From NCBI RefSeq assembly GCF_000317435.1, contig NC_019751.1:682001-746000 (forward strand): a stretch of DNA of 64,000 nt. The letters are read 5' to 3'. This document shows, piece after piece, positions 8,752 to 17,226 of the stretch. Position 1 is the first letter of the stretch. Each line of letters opens with the position of its first letter. The stretch is from Calothrix sp. PCC 6303 (GTDB lineage: Bacteria; Cyanobacteriota; Cyanobacteriia; Cyanobacteriales; Nostocaceae). The notes below the pieces were generated by a model. The model saw nothing but the letters and a program-made list of their open reading frames with translations, did not search any database and was not told the DNA's origin. Made by a program: the position numbers and the translations under genes.

Positions 8752-9393
8752 ATGCTAGTGACCTTAACACCAAAGTTTGACTTTATCATGCGACGCATAT
8801 CGACAATTTTATCGGTCGTTATTGTTTCGTTCTCCCTGTTAGCTGCCTTCACAGGGGTTTTGCTATCTTTTTACTATCAACCCACCGCAGGAGGTGCATA
8901 CAACTCCTTGCGAATCATCACAGAGCAGGTGCAATATGGTTGGTTGTTCCGCAAAGTCCATGATTTGGCTGGTAACTTCGTCATCGGAGTTGGACTAATT
9001 CAACTTGTGGTCATGTTTTTAGGTAGACAATTTCGCAAAAGTTGGTTGGCAACTTGGATTAGTGGTATTTTCTTGATCCTGACTGCTATTGGTTTGGGTT
9101 GGACAGCAATGATTCTAGATTGGGGTCAAATCGGATACTGGCGTTTTAATGTTGAGTTAGGAAGCATCAGCAGTATTCCCCTCATCGGTGGGCAATTACG
9201 AGAAATTTTGACTGGTGGTAATGGTGTTAACACAATTACTGTAGGACACCTCTACACTATTCACAGTTATGTTTTAACTATCGCCATCATGATCTTAGCT
9301 GTGGCACATTTAGCCAGCACGCTATGGCAAGAAAAACAATTAAAGTCAGAAGTTTCTGAGCAAACAAGCGGTATTTCTGCCGATATCGTCTAG
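8752..9393 (+). CDS. Cytochrome b6-like (cytochrome b N-terminal domain) protein with altered heme sites
   Basis: A 213-residue four-helix membrane protein aligning along its length with PetB: FYYQP for FYYRP, GWLFRKVHDLAGN for GWLIRSVHRWSAS, WGQIGYW for WDQIGYW, and TIHSYVL for SLHTFVL. The two heme bp ligands (equivalents of His86 and His187) are present, as is the His202 equivalent in ILAVAHLA. The His100 equivalent is Gln (VGLIQLVV), and the heme cn Cys35 position holds Ile. It is therefore a divergent paralogue rather than the main PetB, possibly binding one heme normally. AGGAAGG 8 bases before the ATG supports the start. Its electron partner is unknown. Confidence 0.85.
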   Translation: MLVTLTPKFDFIMRRISTILSVVIVSFSLLAAFTGVLLSFYYQPTAGGAYNSLRIITEQVQYGWLFRKVHDLAGNFVIGVGLIQLVVMFLGRQFRKSWLATWISGIFLILTAIGLGWTAMILDWGQIGYWRFNVELGSISSIPLIGGQLREILTGGNGVNTITVGHLYTIHSYVLTIAIMILAVAHLASTLWQEKQLKSEVSEQTSGISADIV

Positions 9394-9519
9394 TTCCTAA
9401 ACGCAAAACAGCAAAACCGACTAGAGAGGCAGTAGTGAGTAGGCAGTAGGCAGTGGGGGAAAGCTGTTTATTACTTACCCTTTCATGGTCAAATAATGGT
9501 CTAGTTAGGGCTTGCTGTA

Positions 9520-9924
9520 CTAGCTAAATGAATAAGGAATTGGCTTGATAAATTGAGTATTTGCACGCACGAAACAGCGAATTTTTATGTCTTTTGCACT
9601 TCCTTCTTTAGTAATATACAGCCACGGTTTTCCTTGCCGATCTCGATAAATTTTCGGTTTTCCCACGATATTAAGATTATTTCCGTTGGAAAGTGATCGC
9701 ACTACAGGATAATTCCCCCCAGCTTGGTTACGACAGTTCAGTTGGTTACTTACAACCTTCCAAACCAAGTGAGGAGTTTTTTCTCCATTGGGGAACCTGC
9801 TGAGGATTGATGTGTAATCACCTTGTCGGTTTGGTTGCGGATACTGAAATTTAGTTTGAGCGATTGTTAATGTGGGAACTAGAGAAATAGTTGTGGCTAA
9901 AGTGATTGCTAAAAGTGATTTCAT
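9520..9924 (-). CDS. Secreted SH3-like-domain protein
   Basis: A 134-residue protein with a signal peptide (MKSLLAITLATTISLVPTLTIAQ, cleavage after Ala likely). Its C-terminal half contains NCRNQAGGNYPVVRSLSNG, IYRDRQGKPWLYI and RCFVRA, the look of a bacterial SH3 domain that binds cell-wall material. I preferred the ATG at 9924 because the signal peptide then begins properly; an ATG 48 bases upstream would add 16 residues ahead of it. Neither has a good Shine-Dalgarno. Function beyond periplasmic or exported is unknown. Confidence 0.6.
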   Translation of the reverse strand: MKSLLAITLATTISLVPTLTIAQTKFQYPQPNRQGDYTSILSRFPNGEKTPHLVWKVVSNQLNCRNQAGGNYPVVRSLSNGNNLNIVGKPKIYRDRQGKPWLYITKEGSAKDIKIRCFVRANTQFIKPIPYSFS

Positions 9925-10061
9925 TAGGGAAATTGGGATGTAAAGGGGGAGAATTTCAGGTTTTCTCCCCATGATTATTGATAATCATTTTGTGACACGA
10001 AGAATTCTCAGCTGATGTGCAGCTAAATTATATAAGCCAAAACGCAAAATAATAGTACTGC

Positions 10062-10176
10062 GGGCAGCGTTCGATAGTTCCTGAGCCTGTCGGAACGAAG
10101 TGTACCGGAGGTAAGGACTGACTTGTACTGAGCAGTGTACCGGAGGTAAAGTAGCGCTCACGCCGAAGTCTTGCCC
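10062..10176 (-). repeat. GGGCAAGA...TGCCC interspersed repeat, copy with extended insert
   Basis: Read on the minus strand this is GGGCAAGA, a 102-bp insert, then TGCCC. The insert matches the 70-bp inserts at 18649-18718 and 57573-57642 but has about 32 extra bases near its start, where ACCTCCGGTACACT is duplicated. It lies 36 bases downstream of the caspase gene stop. It carries no gene. Confidence 0.8.
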
Positions 10177-10212
10177 GCCCGCATCTTAGATTAAAATTAG
10201 GTACGTTGCAGC

Positions 10213-12402
10213 TTATGCGGGAAAGCGACGTTGAAATTCCCAAGCAGTTTTGGGATCGGGAATTTCATCCGCCAGCCTTTTGACCAATTCTGTGGGTAAA
10301 ATTTGAGGATGCGATCGCATGATTCGTTCCACTAAGTAACCACCAATAGGTCCGATTAAATCGATTAATTCACGCTCACATTTTTTAATAAAAACCACAT
10401 CCAACTCTAATAATTCTGGGGGTGGTGTTTTCATTTTTGGCATAGGTGGTTCTAAAATCACCATTGCCTGTCGCTGAAAATTGGCTTGTTGATTTGGTAG
10501 CAGATGACTAGCTAAATTACCAACTAATTCAGTTGGGGTTTCGGATTTTGCTAGGACTCTTTGCAGTAAAGTGGGGGCAATCGGTCCTGCTAACTGCATG
10601 AGGATCTGCTGTAATTGTTTGTATGGTTCAGAATTAGGAATCAGAAAGTTGTTGTTTCTGCGGATATTGCCTAATTCTTGGAGTTGGGGTATTGCACAAA
10701 AATTAACTCTGGTTGCGTTTAAATCTGGTAGTTTTTCTGGTTTATTTTTAACAACTGGTGTATTTTTAATTGGTTGTTCTTGAACTGGAGTTTTAACTGA
10801 ATTTGATGGTCTGTGGCTAATGTTACCAGGTAAGATATCGATAACACTTTGACAGCCTGAGAGCCAAACATGAACATCAATACCTTTTTCTTGGAGGGGT
10901 TTTTGTAATTGGTTTACCCATGCAGCAATTGGAAGTTCTAGATGGGAATTAGCAGTAGAAAGTGTATTAAATATAACTTTTGCAAAAAAATCTGGATCTT
11001 CATCTGGAGATGCTGCGGCAATTAAACATTGTCCCTGTTGAGAACCTAGCCGTAAATCTTCTAGCCAATCCTCCAAAGATGTTGCCCCAGGACAGTCTAG
11101 GATCATGATTTGTTGAGCATTGCTACAACGACGCAATTCTTGACGCAACCAAGAGCGACTTAAACGCACTCCATCTCCCAATACTAACCATGCTTCTCCA
11201 TCTTCGATTTCTTCGATTTTTCCCCGTAAATACAACAGTGTTGTGGGTGTATCTTTAGCTGGGTAGCTGGATGATGTATTGGGTTTTCCTTGCCAGCGGA
11301 GACATCTTTGGATGACTGCACGAACGTCTGACCAGTTTTTACCATCGTCGGGGAAGGACTCAACTTCAAAACCTCCTGCACCATGGAGAATTTCGGTAAT
11401 CTTTGGTGATGCTGTGCTGGTAGTTAATCCATCGATCACTAATGCTTGCCGCTGTGGTTCAATTTTAGCGATCGCACTCCGGTATCCTAATATTAATTCT
11501 CCCACGCCTTCTACAATTCGTTTTGGGGTTTGCTGTGGATATTCTGGGTAAAGTTGACTATCACCGCGATTGCGTTTTTGTTGATTAATCAATCTTACCT
11601 GTTGGTTTAAGTTGTTGATGTACTGTAGTGTATGACGGTAGACGTATTTATACAGTCCATCGGCTTCAATTAAACCGCGTTCGTCTGCTGCTTCTCCTAA
11701 CAGTCCTCGCATCAAGTAGTAAGTAAATACACCATGTCCCAGTTCTGGGAATTCCCAGGATTGCTGTCCTTGATCACAGGATAATAAAGCACAAAAACCT
11801 TTACTTTGGGAAGCACGTTCCCGCAGAACTTGCATGAATTGAGTTGTGGTATTCAGTGCTGCTGTGGTTATATTGCCATCTCTAGGAGCCGGACTGTGAT
11901 GATGACCCCGCAACATCATGTCACCACTGTGACAAGTATCTAAACAAATCAATTGTTGACAAGCTCGACTACTACCTAATAGTTGTAGTAAATCTTGCAA
12001 ACCTAAGCCTGTACCACGTAGATCATTTTTGTTAGTATCTTTCAAACATAAGAATGCTTCCTGTGTCCGCGATTCCAACATTCCATGACCCGAAAAATAT
12101 AGCAAAATTGTATCTTGCGATCGCGCTTGAGTTACTAACCGCTCAACACTACCACGCACAGTTTCTAACATCGGTGCTTGGGGTGCAAAATCATTATGAA
12201 CGATTACCTCTTTGTTGGGAAATCCTTGAGTTGCTTTTGCTAAAGCATCTCCCAATCCTTGACAATCTAGCGCCGGATACCGCAAAGACGGTAAACCTCG
12301 ATCCTGGTATTCATTGACACCTACCAATAAAATCCAGAGTTTAGATTCTCCTGACTGTAGCGTCAGAGCCGAGTGACTGATACCAACACCTAGCGGAGAC
12401 AT
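10213..12402 (-). CDS. Caspase-domain (metacaspase/orthocaspase-like) protease
   Basis: A 729-residue protein with an N-terminal peptidase C14 fold: LWILLVGVNEYQD, TILLYFSGHG (catalytic His106) and QLICLDTCHSGD (catalytic Cys157). Both dyad residues are intact, so it is probably an active cysteine protease, likely Arg/Lys-specific as in other bacterial orthocaspases. A middle region of unclear fold follows. The C-terminus holds two related helical modules marked by QLAGPIAPTLLQRVLAKS and DLIGPIGGYLVERIMRSHP, likely protein-interaction domains. No membrane segment is seen. It is divergent from the sigma factor/DUF1822 pair across an 862-bp region with a duplicated module, suggesting a joint stress or cell-fate circuit (inference). 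Confidence 0.88.
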   Translation of the reverse strand: MSPLGVGISHSALTLQSGESKLWILLVGVNEYQDRGLPSLRYPALDCQGLGDALAKATQGFPNKEVIVHNDFAPQAPMLETVRGSVERLVTQARSQDTILLYFSGHGMLESRTQEAFLCLKDTNKNDLRGTGLGLQDLLQLLGSSRACQQLICLDTCHSGDMMLRGHHHSPAPRDGNITTAALNTTTQFMQVLRERASQSKGFCALLSCDQGQQSWEFPELGHGVFTYYLMRGLLGEAADERGLIEADGLYKYVYRHTLQYINNLNQQVRLINQQKRNRGDSQLYPEYPQQTPKRIVEGVGELILGYRSAIAKIEPQRQALVIDGLTTSTASPKITEILHGAGGFEVESFPDDGKNWSDVRAVIQRCLRWQGKPNTSSSYPAKDTPTTLLYLRGKIEEIEDGEAWLVLGDGVRLSRSWLRQELRRCSNAQQIMILDCPGATSLEDWLEDLRLGSQQGQCLIAAASPDEDPDFFAKVIFNTLSTANSHLELPIAAWVNQLQKPLQEKGIDVHVWLSGCQSVIDILPGNISHRPSNSVKTPVQEQPIKNTPVVKNKPEKLPDLNATRVNFCAIPQLQELGNIRRNNNFLIPNSEPYKQLQQILMQLAGPIAPTLLQRVLAKSETPTELVGNLASHLLPNQQANFQRQAMVILEPPMPKMKTPPPELLELDVVFIKKCERELIDLIGPIGGYLVERIMRSHPQILPTELVKRLADEIPDPKTAWEFQRRFPA

Positions 12403-13264
12403 TTTATAGTTACCTCAACCCTCAAAATTACTTACACATATTGTTTATCTATTGGCTGGAATGCCAATCTTATCAGATGAAACTATCTCCTAACTACACC
12501 AAGCAAACGTCTACAATAGTTAGGACGAACCAACTATCGTTTTGGATTCGTCTAGCTCAGATATATTCTCTATTTATCGGCTTTCATGCCAATCTTCTCA
12601 GATGATCTGATCTCCATACTTACAACAAGTAAACGTCTAAGAGTTAGTACGCATGACTGACGGGTTTAGATTCATCTGATGAAGTTTTAATAAATAAGTT
12701 GGTAAATGACCGCAAATGCACTAGTTAAAGCAGTTGACACGAACTATTAGCTTCTGCCTTCTTCTAGTGATAATGTTATCCTGTTTACCAAAATTATAAT
12801 TTATCTGCACTGTTTAGATGAAATTTCGTCACATTTATTAAGCAATTACACTTATACCCCCTGTAAATATGTGTCGTTGGTTTGTAAAACAATCATGAAA
12901 TTCAGACATCCGTTATTTTATTATCTGGCTGAGTTTGAAAAATTATGCATCAACATCAGATCTTCATCAAGTCGGAGGAGGATATGGCAGATCTGCTCAC
13001 ATCACAATGATTTTAGGGATATTTCTATTTAGATTGCAATACATGCACCTCCTGGCTTTCCTCAAATCAACTTAAAAAACCTAAAAACAATCGAAATTAA
13101 CATCTTTGCTTTATTATGGGGTGCGGGTGGAAATTTGTAGAAAGATGTCTGCCCCCTCATATTGCTCCGGTTGTAATAAACTGGATCATGGCTGGTTGCT
13201 GTGTCCTCGATTGATTCGCTTATGTGTAATTGTGCGTATTAGCACACCTATTATTTTTGGAAAC
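12403..13264. other. Long divergent intergenic region (caspase / sigma factor)
   Basis: 862 bases separate the caspase start from the preferred sigma factor start. The half nearest the caspase holds a duplicated ~110-bp module (listed separately). The rest is AT-rich with no convincing gene. An open frame upstream of the sigma start (13106-13264) is in phase with it but reads as untranslated leader. Promoters for both directions must lie here; I could not place them. Confidence 0.5.
12443..12677. repeat. Two tandem imperfect ~110-bp modules
   Basis: Module A (about 12443-12553) and module B (about 12568-12677) align end to end with an offset of 124-125 bases. Shared blocks include ATGCCAATCTT, TCAGATGA, ATCTCC, AAACGTCTA, GTTAG and GATTC(G/A)TCT, for about 75% identity by eye. 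In module A, GACGAA and TTCGTC could pair. Neither module has an open frame. They may be duplicated promoters/operators or small RNAs. Confidence 0.7.
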
Positions 13265-14464
13265 ATGCGTACTCGGCAAGGCATAACTGATATATTTTCG
13301 ACATTTCTAGTACTTGAGTCAGATCGAGCAACTGGTTGGGCTACCGATGCCAGATTACGGCGCAGCTTACTCCATAGGCAATCTGAATTAACTCAACCGG
13401 AAAACTCTCCCAATTACTGGGTCGCTTATTGGTATAAAATATGGCAAGATCAATCTAGTGGTTTAGCTCAAGGACATCTATCGGCTTACTTACAGGAGGT
13501 ATGTTACTGGGCAGCCCAAAAGACAACTCAAAGTGTGACGGCAACGCAGTATACATTATCTGATTTTTTCCAGTTAGCGATCGCGCGGGTCGAAAAAGTC
13601 CTTAAAGGCTATAAACCCGATGCTGGATTTAAGCTCAATAGCTACGCTAGTGCTGTTTTTAGTAGCGAGCTTAAAGAAATGTTACGCCAGCAAGGCGAAA
13701 TTGATATTTGTACCAACTGGAGATTACTGCGAAAAATCACCCAGAAGCGATTCATCGAAGCTTTGCAAAACGCTGGGCAAGGTGCAGATGCCATTGAACG
13801 CTACGTTTTTGCCTGGAAATGCTTTTTAGAGCAGTATGTTCCCCAACAAGCTACAGGAACCCGCAAACTACCCAAACCTGAAGCTGCAACTTGGGAAGCT
13901 ATCGCCCAACAATTTAATAGTGGCAGACATTCACGCCTATCACAACCAGGGAAAGAAAGCAACGCCGAAACCATAGAAAAGTGGATGATAGAATCTGCCA
14001 AAGCAGCCAGAAATTACATGTATCCCAGTGTTGATTCTATCAATCAACAAAGGGGAAGCGACCCGGAGTCAGGGGAAATACAAGAGACATTACCAAGCAA
14101 AGAAGAAACAGCCCTCTCCCATATGATCGCTCAAGAAGAAGAACGCGATCGCGCTTTACAACAAAGCCAAATAAATGAAGTTTTGATCACAGCAATGACA
14201 GATCTGGATCAAGAATTAAAGACAATTTTGGAGCTATATTATCGTGAAGGGCAGACACAGCAACAGATAGCCAAGCAACTGGACATCCAGCAATTTACAA
14301 TTTCCCGTCGTCTGAAAAAAGCCCGCGAAAAAATATTAGTCAAACTAGCGACTTGGTGCAAAGAAACGTTGCATATTTCTCTAAACTCGACTGTACTTGA
14401 CTATATCAACACCGTAATGGAGGAATGGCTCAAAACCTACTTTAACCCTCCGCAAAATCAGTAG
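13265..14464 (+). CDS. Sigma-70 family RNA polymerase sigma factor (alternative, DUF1822-associated)
   Basis: A 399-residue alternative sigma factor. The C-terminal region 4 is clear: ELKTILELYYREGQTQQQIA followed by QFTISRRLKKAREKIL, a helix-turn-helix for the -35 element. A diverged region 2 lies around AYLQEVCYWAAQ and GFKLNSYASAVFSSELKEML. I took the ATG at 13265 (MRTRQGITDIFSTF), which matches my memory of family N-termini; an upstream in-frame start would add 53 unlikely residues. DUF1822 follows 11 bases after the stop and the caspase gene is divergent. It probably directs a specialised regulon, and DUF1822 may modulate it; the regulon is unknown. Confidence 0.85.
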   Translation: MRTRQGITDIFSTFLVLESDRATGWATDARLRRSLLHRQSELTQPENSPNYWVAYWYKIWQDQSSGLAQGHLSAYLQEVCYWAAQKTTQSVTATQYTLSDFFQLAIARVEKVLKGYKPDAGFKLNSYASAVFSSELKEMLRQQGEIDICTNWRLLRKITQKRFIEALQNAGQGADAIERYVFAWKCFLEQYVPQQATGTRKLPKPEAATWEAIAQQFNSGRHSRLSQPGKESNAETIEKWMIESAKAARNYMYPSVDSINQQRGSDPESGEIQETLPSKEETALSHMIAQEEERDRALQQSQINEVLITAMTDLDQELKTILELYYREGQTQQQIAKQLDIQQFTISRRLKKAREKILVKLATWCKETLHISLNSTVLDYINTVMEEWLKTYFNPPQNQ

Positions 14465-14475
14465 GAGAAACAATC

Positions 14476-15648
14476 ATGACTTTTAACCCAGACACCCTTA
14501 TGCTCGAAGAAACAACACAATTGTGGTTTGAGCTTTCCGAAACTGCCCTCACCACAGCTTGGCAAAACAGCCAAAACTGTTCCACCCCCGGTAGCCGTTG
14601 GAATGCCTATCTCAATCGTGTTTGCCTAGATACTTTTTTACCTTGGTTGCAAGAAGAATACGCACCCCAAGCCCAAACTGTGGCAAATCTAGCTGATTTA
14701 CCGAGCATTTGGGAAGTTGTCAATGGGACTGCAATCTCCTTTGGGGGACTGCGGATGGTATTGATTCCCACTGAAGCAATTGATTTGAGCGAAATGCGAA
14801 TTCCCCAAGAATGGGTAGATATCCCAGATTGGGTAGCAGACTATTATGTGGCTGTACAAGTAAATATTGATGAAAATTCCCTTAGAGTTTGGGGATATAC
14901 AACCCATAGTTTCTTGAAAAATAGCGCTCATTACGACGCAAGCGATCGCGTTTACTGTTTAGATCAAGAAAACCTGATTTCTGACATCGATATCCTCTGG
15001 GTTGCCCGTCAAATTTGCCCCGATGAAATCACCCGTCTAGAAGTTCCCGCACTTGCAGCCCCAGCCCAAACACAAGCAGATAATTTATTACAACGGTTAG
15101 GTAATCGTGAAGTTCTCACACCTCGCTTAGAAGTTCCATTTTCCATCTGGGGAGCCTTGCTTGCTAATCAAAGCTGGACTAATAAATTATACCAACAGCG
15201 TCAGGGAATGCCACAGCAATGGTCGATTACTAATTGGCTGCAAACAGGTGTATCTCAACTTGCCCAACAAACAGGTTGGGGAAAAATTGCATTTGAACCC
15301 GCAATGGCATCTGCTAGAGGTAAAGGTGATAAGCAAACAATCATTGGTAAGCAATTAATGATTGATGGGCAACGCTACGAACTGCGAATCTCCCCCTGCG
15401 GTGAACCAACAGCAAATACCTGGCGATTTGAACTACAAAACATTGTCCCTAGCAATGGTGTTCCCGCAGGAATCACACTGCGGCTTCTTACCGAAGATTT
15501 GCAACCATTTCCCAACAACGAAGTTCAATCCAAAACACTAGTCAAACTATTAGCTGTGGAAGTTGCATTTAGCGAACCCGGTGAAGCTATAGTTTGGGAA
15601 ATCGAACCTACACCCGATAATTATCAGCGTGAAACGTTAAGGTTTTAA
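14476..15648 (+). CDS. DUF1822 family protein
   Basis: A 390-residue soluble protein typical of DUF1822: an N-terminal helical part (TQLWFELSETALTTAWQNSQ, SRWNAYLNRVCLDTFLPWLQ), a beta-rich centre (WEVVNGTAISFGGLRMVLIP, IPQEWVDIPDWVADYYVAVQ) and a beta-rich C-terminus (IIGKQLMIDGQRYELRISP, GVPAGITLRLLTEDLQPF). The biochemical role of the family is not established. It starts 11 bases after the sigma factor stop, with GGAG just upstream of the ATG, so the pair is one operon. In other cyanobacteria such genes tend to sit beside sigma factors and CHAT or caspase proteins (from memory), consistent with a regulatory partner or anti-sigma-like role, which is unproven. Confidence 0.85.
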   Translation: MTFNPDTLMLEETTQLWFELSETALTTAWQNSQNCSTPGSRWNAYLNRVCLDTFLPWLQEEYAPQAQTVANLADLPSIWEVVNGTAISFGGLRMVLIPTEAIDLSEMRIPQEWVDIPDWVADYYVAVQVNIDENSLRVWGYTTHSFLKNSAHYDASDRVYCLDQENLISDIDILWVARQICPDEITRLEVPALAAPAQTQADNLLQRLGNREVLTPRLEVPFSIWGALLANQSWTNKLYQQRQGMPQQWSITNWLQTGVSQLAQQTGWGKIAFEPAMASARGKGDKQTIIGKQLMIDGQRYELRISPCGEPTANTWRFELQNIVPSNGVPAGITLRLLTEDLQPFPNNEVQSKTLVKLLAVEVAFSEPGEAIVWEIEPTPDNYQRETLRF

Positions 15649-15755
15649 GTTACAAATATATCTGAATTCACTATTTTTTCGACAGGCTTTAGTTCACATT
15701 TACGATCATTATTTCTGTGGTTTTAAAAGTTCATACAGTTTTTGTGTCATCGACT

Positions 15756-15890
15756 GGTTCCTAGGCAGAGTCTAGGAACCCTGACTTTGAGGCTCCGCCT
15801 CATATTATGACTGGAGCGGGAGCCAAAGGAATGCATTCCTTGCCCAAGACAAGGAACGAGTTAGAGCAAAGATATTGCGTGAAAATTTAA
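15756..15890. repeat. Cluster of small palindromes and an interspersed repeat
   Basis: The 436-base gap after DUF1822 holds three hairpins: GGTTCCTAG/CTAGGAACC (15756-15780), GAGGC-TCC-GCCTC (15789-15801) and the 16-base palindrome at 15826-15841. At 15847-15890 a 44-base unit matches 38206-38249 on the opposite strand at 40 of 44 positions. No gene is seen; the first hairpin could end DUF1822 transcription but lacks a clear U tract. Confidence 0.65.
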
Positions 15891-16084
15891 CTCCAAAAAA
15901 CTACAGAGTCAACATCCTAGGCTTTGTCAGTATAGCGATACCCTTCCAAGGTATTGATTCAAAAAGTGAGATGTTCTCACTAGCAAGCAGCCTTCTTACA
16001 AACTTAAGTGGAGGCAACTACCCCCGCAAAGCTGCGTTGTTAAATCCCCGTTAAAAAAAAGAATTATTACTTATTACTTGCTTT

Positions 16085-17053
16085 TTAAACTGTCCTTCTC
16101 AACATCAATCTCGAAAAGATAAAGCGTATATTTCTAGATACATTTTTATTAAAGAGATAAAATTTTTCTCCAAAATATCGCCATCCAAAAATTATTACAA
16201 ACAGTCGGATATAATTCCGATCAAAGCACCAATTATGACCATGTAAAGTTGCTTGCTTTAATAATAGCTTCGCCTCTTTATAATTTCCATCCTCTAATGC
16301 TAACCAAGATTGATATCTAAATAAATTAGCATAGGCTCTATTTCTTAAATATAATAAATTTAAAGAGACATCCCTGAAACTTTTTTCAATTATTTGAGCA
16401 TGAGTTTCTATAATTTTCTGACGATTTTTGGAAGAATTATTTTGATGTTGTCGATACAAAACCAGGCATTCCTTAACTACAGCAAATTCATAAACCGCTG
16501 CAATCCGAATCCACATATCAAAATCATCAGCTATCCCCACATTGCTATCAAATAATCCCACCTCTTGAAAACAACTAGCCCGTACCATTGCACAACTACC
16601 ATTTCCCACTACATCTTGAATGACTACTTTTTCCCAAATATAGCCTTCCTCTTGATGCTTTATCGATAGCTTCAGTAATTTCCCCGTAGAGTCAATTAAA
16701 TCTGTCCATGTATAAACTAAACCTACTGAAGGATTCTGTTCCAAACATGAAACTTGTTTTTCTAACTTTGTTTTCTCCCATAAATCATCAGCATCCAAGA
16801 ACGCAATATACTCACCCTTTGCCCTAAGAATGCCTATATTTCGAGAATTTGTTGCCCCTCGGTTCTCATGGGTAATTAAGGTAATACGCGAATCTTTAAT
16901 TTGGGATACCCATTCGATAATATTGTCAGAACTACTATTATCAATGACTAATATTTCAAAGTCAGTAAAAGTTTGATTGAGGACACTATCAATGGTTTGG
17001 GGTAAGTAAGCCATCGCATTATATGCGGGTATCACAACAGAAACCTTGGGCAT
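16085..17053 (-). CDS. Glycosyltransferase family 2
   Basis: A 322-residue GT-A glycosyltransferase: nucleotide-binding start KVSVVIPAYNAMAYLPQTID, the GT2 signature FEILVIDNSSSDN, and the DXD-type metal site AFLDADDLWEKTKLEKQV. FDSNVGIADDFDMWIRIA matches the catalytic ED/W region. The last 100 residues are basic and helical, likely membrane-associated. It is the last gene of the minus-strand polysaccharide cluster, 173 bases after the flippase, and would add one sugar to the lipid-linked repeat unit. It is a close paralogue of the GT2 at 18759-19739. Confidence 0.85.
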   Translation of the reverse strand: MPKVSVVIPAYNAMAYLPQTIDSVLNQTFTDFEILVIDNSSSDNIIEWVSQIKDSRITLITHENRGATNSRNIGILRAKGEYIAFLDADDLWEKTKLEKQVSCLEQNPSVGLVYTWTDLIDSTGKLLKLSIKHQEEGYIWEKVVIQDVVGNGSCAMVRASCFQEVGLFDSNVGIADDFDMWIRIAAVYEFAVVKECLVLYRQHQNNSSKNRQKIIETHAQIIEKSFRDVSLNLLYLRNRAYANLFRYQSWLALEDGNYKEAKLLLKQATLHGHNWCFDRNYIRLFVIIFGWRYFGEKFYLFNKNVSRNIRFIFSRLMLRRTV

Positions 17054-17226
17054 GATCGTAAGTATTTCTTTTTGTCATAAGAATATATAATGTTGAAAAT
17101 ACGCATGTTACTGTTGCAAAAATAACAACTGCGTTCTCCAATACATATATTATATGACCATTATTTGTTAAAAAATATACTTATAGTCAAATTTCATTGT
17201 ATTTTTTTACACTGATTAAACTATCT

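Noticed and set aside
10213-12402. Assigning the caspase gene as hetF
   Set aside because: HetF is a larger caspase-fold protein of a different subgroup as I remember it; the sequence shows a plain C14 domain at the N-terminus.
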